Made by a program: the position numbers and the translations under genes. Shown piece after piece: positions 6,260 through 8,430 of a stretch of 8,430 nucleotides of DNA (its first letter is position 1; every line of letters begins with the position of its first letter). The notes under the pieces are model-generated. The model was not told the origin of the DNA. It saw nothing but the letters and a program-made list of their open reading frames with translations, and ran no database searches. Origin of the DNA: Polyangia bacterium (GTDB taxonomy: Bacteria > Myxococcota_A > Polyangia > Polyangiales > Polyangiaceae); the NCBI GenBank assembly GCA_030430975.1, contig JAUIKB010000202.1:1-8430 (forward strand). The letters are read 5' to 3'.

Positions 6260-7135
6260 ATGGTCACTGAACGCGACGACAACACCCGGTCCGACCTGCT
6301 CCGCATCGGCGAAGGCGACGAGATCGACCGCGATATGGTGGGGCGCGTTGCCGGCGACATACCGAGCACCCTCGAACAGCAGGCCGAGGTGGACAGGCTG
6401 CGCACGCAGCGCGGAAACGAGTTTTACTCCGACCTGCTGTTCGTGCTCTGTCACACGCACTACGAGCCGGACCACGCGCGGCAGCTCTGGGACGGACTGA
6501 TCGAACACCGTGAGTACCTCAACGAGATGCTCGGCCGCAACGCGGGTGCGGCGGTGGCCGCGGTCGACTACCTCGGCAACCTCAAGGGCCACATCCAGCA
6601 TCCGACGATCATCGATTCGCCGGCGCTCGAGGCGGTCGCCAAACTGGCCACCAACGATGCGATGACGGGGCTGCGGGACCACTCGACGTTTCAACTCACG
6701 TTGCGCGGCGCGTTGACCGACGCGGCGAAGGCGAACACGCCTGTGTCGGTTATCATGCTGGACGTCGACCACTTCAAACGCTTCAACGACCGCTACGGTC
6801 ATCCCGCGGGTGACCGACTGCTGAAGCGCCTCGGGCGCGTGGTAAAGCGCACGGTACGCAGCTCCGACACGGCGTGCCGGTACGGTGGCGAAGAGTTCGC
6901 CGTGGTGTGCCCAGGCAGCACGCGCGACGAAGCTGGCGCGTTGGCGGAACGCCTGCGCCAGGGGCTAGCGAAGGCTCTCGACCCTGTGACGGTCAGCCTG
7001 GGTGTCGCGACGTCGCCCGATCACGCGCGCGGCGCCGGTGCGTTGGTCAAGGCTGCGGATCAGGCGCTGTACCGCTCGAAAGAGAACGGCCGAAATCGCA
7101 CGACCGTCGCGCGCCGAGGCCCCGATGAACGCTAG
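6260..7135 (+). CDS. Diguanylate cyclase (GGDEF domain) with N-terminal helical accessory domain
   Basis: Makes the second messenger cyclic di-GMP from two GTP. With ATG at 6260 the protein has 291 residues. The C-terminal GGDEF domain begins at about 129 with LATNDAMTGLRDH. It has the metal-binding Asp in IMLDVDHF (D168), the substrate-contact FNDRYGH segment, and the active half-site RYGGEEF with GGEEF at 209-213. An RSSD motif at 200-203, five residues before GGEEF, is the product-binding inhibitory site in the PleD-like arrangement, so the enzyme should be active and feedback inhibited. The C-terminus keeps the ADQALYRSKENGRN element. Residues about 45-115 (NEFYSDLLFVLCHTHYEPDHARQLWDG and onward) form a helical domain that is neither PAS, GAF nor receiver. 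No membrane segment or signal peptide, so cytosolic. The upstream in-frame ATG at 6242 is possible but less likely. Confidence 0.92.
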   Translation: MVTERDDNTRSDLLRIGEGDEIDRDMVGRVAGDIPSTLEQQAEVDRLRTQRGNEFYSDLLFVLCHTHYEPDHARQLWDGLIEHREYLNEMLGRNAGAAVAAVDYLGNLKGHIQHPTIIDSPALEAVAKLATNDAMTGLRDHSTFQLTLRGALTDAAKANTPVSVIMLDVDHFKRFNDRYGHPAGDRLLKRLGRVVKRTVRSSDTACRYGGEEFAVVCPGSTRDEAGALAERLRQGLAKALDPVTVSLGVATSPDHARGAGALVKAADQALYRSKENGRNRTTVARRGPDER

Positions 7136-7181
7136 GCGGGGCGGTTTGACACATGTGGAAAGTCGCGATGATTGCTCGATT

Positions 7182-7931
7182 CTACATTCGCTGACGTCGC
7201 GTGCGAAAGTACCGCTCGTTCGCGTAGAACGCGTCGCTCTGGTCCGGGTACCAGCCGCGCACGCCGAGAATAGGTAGCGGCAACAGGTCCGCGGGCGTCG
7301 CAATGCGTCCAGCGAACTGCTCGCGGACTCGCGCGTCGAGGGCGGCGGCGAGCTTTGACTCAGCCAAGCTCATCGTGTGCGCGTCGACGTGCAGCGTGAG
7401 CGTCTTGCTCGTCAGGCCGATGTGCGGGTCGACGAGGGACTCGAGGGTGCCGTGACCTATGATGACTACTCGGAATTCGCTCGCCGGTCGTTGAAACAGT
7501 AGTCGCCATCTGAGCTCCCGCAGTTCGCGGACCACACACGGCTGCGAGCACAGGGCGACCGCCCCGACCTCATCGAAGAGCGCCGCTGCGTTTTGTCGTG
7601 GCGAGCGGCCGTTGCGAGCATCGATGGCTGCCGCGGGGTCGATCGCGATCTCATGCAGAAGGTGCTTCGTTTGCGGAAAATGCAGCCAGACCAGCGCGTT
7701 CAGCCAGTCGTGCAGGCTGCCATCGCGAGTGGGAATTCGGCCAGTCGCGTCGATGCACCGTTCGTACCCGCCGTGTCGATCGATCTCGCGCTGGTCGTAC
7801 GGGGCGAATCGCAGCGCAAGATCAGCGAGTGCAGGATGCGCGTTGAGAGCTTCGAGCGATCGCGGCAGCGTGCCCGAATAGATGCGTAGCGCCGGATGGT
7901 CGGGGAGGGGAACTGTGTCGTCGGAGGTCAC
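7182..7931 (-). CDS. DUF3025 domain protein
   Basis: 249 residues from a GTG start. It matches the DUF3025 pattern along its length: DWLNALVWLHFPQTKHLL (75-92), ALFDEVGAVALCS (117-129), RELRWRLLF, IIGHGTLESLVDPHIGLTSKTL (157-178) and the closing PLPILGVRGWYPDQSDAFYANERYFR (218-243). The family is found in proteobacteria and relatives and has no established biochemical role; its conserved His, Asp and aromatic residues suggest a globular, possibly enzymatic, cytosolic protein. No signal peptide or membrane helix. The GTG at 7931 is the only early start; a TANNNT box on the minus strand (TAAGGT, 7975-7970) could be its -10, giving a leader of about 30 bases. It converges with the diguanylate cyclase gene across 46 bases that show no hairpin/T-tract terminator. 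Family call fairly secure, function unknown. Confidence 0.85.
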   Translation of the reverse strand: MTSDDTVPLPDHPALRIYSGTLPRSLEALNAHPALADLALRFAPYDQREIDRHGGYERCIDATGRIPTRDGSLHDWLNALVWLHFPQTKHLLHEIAIDPAAAIDARNGRSPRQNAAALFDEVGAVALCSQPCVVRELRELRWRLLFQRPASEFRVVIIGHGTLESLVDPHIGLTSKTLTLHVDAHTMSLAESKLAAALDARVREQFAGRIATPADLLPLPILGVRGWYPDQSDAFYANERYFRTRRQRM

Positions 7932-8053
7932 GAGTAGCGTCGCTGGGCGTATCCGATAGCCGCGCGATCACCTTAGCGCGACCGGAAAACCGATGCGCAC
8001 CAAATCGTGCCAAGTGCCTCGCGGCGCGTGTGGTCGAGCCAGCGCAGGGCGGG
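7932..8053. other. Gene-free stretch upstream of the DUF3025 gene
   Basis: No reading frame here has convincing coding character; short open frames on both strands have arginine-rich, shadow-like translations. The only feature noted is the possible minus-strand -10 box TAAGGT at 7975-7970. Together with the degraded region to its right, about 390 bases (7932-8325) lack an intact gene. Confidence 0.5.
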
Positions 8054-8313
8054 CTACTCGTCGCCTTCGGCTCGCAGACGACCCGATATCAGGTGGTCAG
8101 GTGCGTAGATTCGACGAGCGCGCGCGAGCCGGTCGCGACTGTCGAATAGCTCTCGATACGCGAAATGTTTCGGTGTAGTAAAACGCCCCGATCGAGTGGT
8201 TCCAAGTCCGCAAACCTCGAGTACTTGAGCAGCTTGCGGTGGGCGTCCGTGTCCCAAACGCCCAGGTGCCGCAGGTTGGTCAGCTTGTTGAGTTCGGATT
8301 CGGCGATCGTGCC
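8054..8313 (-). pseudogene. Possible decayed leucine-rich-repeat gene fragment
   Basis: On the minus strand, the frame from 8313 down to about 8200 has very strong third-position G/C preference and reads ESELNKLTNLRHLGVWDTDA, resembling a leucine-rich-repeat unit (LTNLRHLGVWDT), then HRKLLKYSRFADLEPLD. It has no usable start: a TGA sits at 8316-8314 and further stops precede it. In that frame it ends at a TGA at 8091-8089, but after about 8200 its composition weakens. A different minus-strand frame becomes plausible (FAYRELFDSRDRLARARRIY, ending at a TAG at 8056-8054), suggesting a frameshift. The simplest reading is the 3' remnant of an LRR-type gene. It could be a sequencing error or a non-coding coincidence; only about two repeat-like turns are visible. 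Confidence 0.35.
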
Positions 8314-8325
8314 TCAGGCGTCGGA

Positions 8326-8430
8326 GTGATCTTCCTGTCGTCGCTCGGTTCAACCGCGCTTGGGGAGCTGGTCGAACGCTGCGACGCACTCGGATTCATT
8401 CGCAAGGACGGGGACTGGCCGCGCTTCGTC
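8326..8430 (+). CDS. Start of an unknown plus-strand gene, 3'-partial
   Basis: From GTG at 8326 the frame runs open to the window edge with strongly G/C-biased third positions, reading IFLSSLGSTALGELVERCDA then LGFIRKDGDWPRFV. It looks like the N-terminus of a globular protein with an amphipathic helix; 35 residues are visible and I do not recognise the family. The frame is open upstream to 8182, so GTG at 8239 or 8266 are alternative starts, but coding-like composition begins near 8320. No clear Shine-Dalgarno precedes 8326. It might also be a truncated fragment next to the decayed region. Confidence 0.4.
   Translation, partial: MIFLSSLGSTALGELVERCDALGFIRKDGDWPRFV

Noticed and set aside
6116..6802. 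228-codon minus-strand open frame opposite the cupin end and the cyclase start
   Set aside because: It crosses two well-supported plus-strand genes and translates to valine/arginine-rich sequence without recognisable motifs.
7136..7181. Rho-independent terminator between the convergent cyclase and DUF3025 genes
   Set aside because: Only an 8-base palindrome (CACATGTG) is present, with no stable stem followed by a T run.

Overview
The window looks like a piece of chromosome from a high-GC member of the Myxococcota (order-level relatives of Myxococcus, Haliangium or Sandaracinus). Three things suggest this: strong G/C preference at third codon positions in every convincing gene, a protein resembling DUF2378/TIGR02265 (a family found mostly in myxobacteria), and single-gene signalling and housekeeping units with very short spacers. 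This placement is inference; no rRNA or phylogenetic marker is present.

Layout from left to right. Bases 2-679 (+) hold the 3' end of a gene whose protein has an Asp-Pro-rich repeat linker followed by a DUF2378-like domain. It converges, with a 4-base gap, on a two-gene minus-strand operon. That operon encodes a CrtC/AttH-type lipocalin-fold protein (3711-2308) and, 10 bases downstream, a phytoene/zeta-carotene-desaturase-like FAD amine oxidoreductase (2297-684). Together these look like tailoring enzymes for an isoprenoid or other polyunsaturated lipid, but no other carotenoid gene is visible.

Divergent from the operon across a 30-base spacer is a plus-strand pair: a 3-mercaptopyruvate sulfurtransferase (3742-4587) and an unrecognised, probably all-helical repeat protein (4584-5684), joined by an ATGA stop/start overlap. 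A 147-base spacer with a perfect 10-bp inverted repeat leads to a small cupin gene (5832-6203). Next is a diguanylate cyclase with an extra N-terminal domain and an intact inhibitory site (6260-7135). It converges on a DUF3025 gene on the minus strand (7931-7182).

The right end (7932-8325) has no intact gene. It contains what looks like a decayed minus-strand leucine-rich-repeat fragment. From about 8326 a new plus-strand reading frame runs off the window edge.

No tRNA, rRNA, CRISPR array, insertion sequence or phage gene was seen. The most interesting parts are the CrtC-like/desaturase-like pair, the unknown helical protein coupled to the sulfurtransferase, and the inverted repeat overlapping the cupin promoter and start region.
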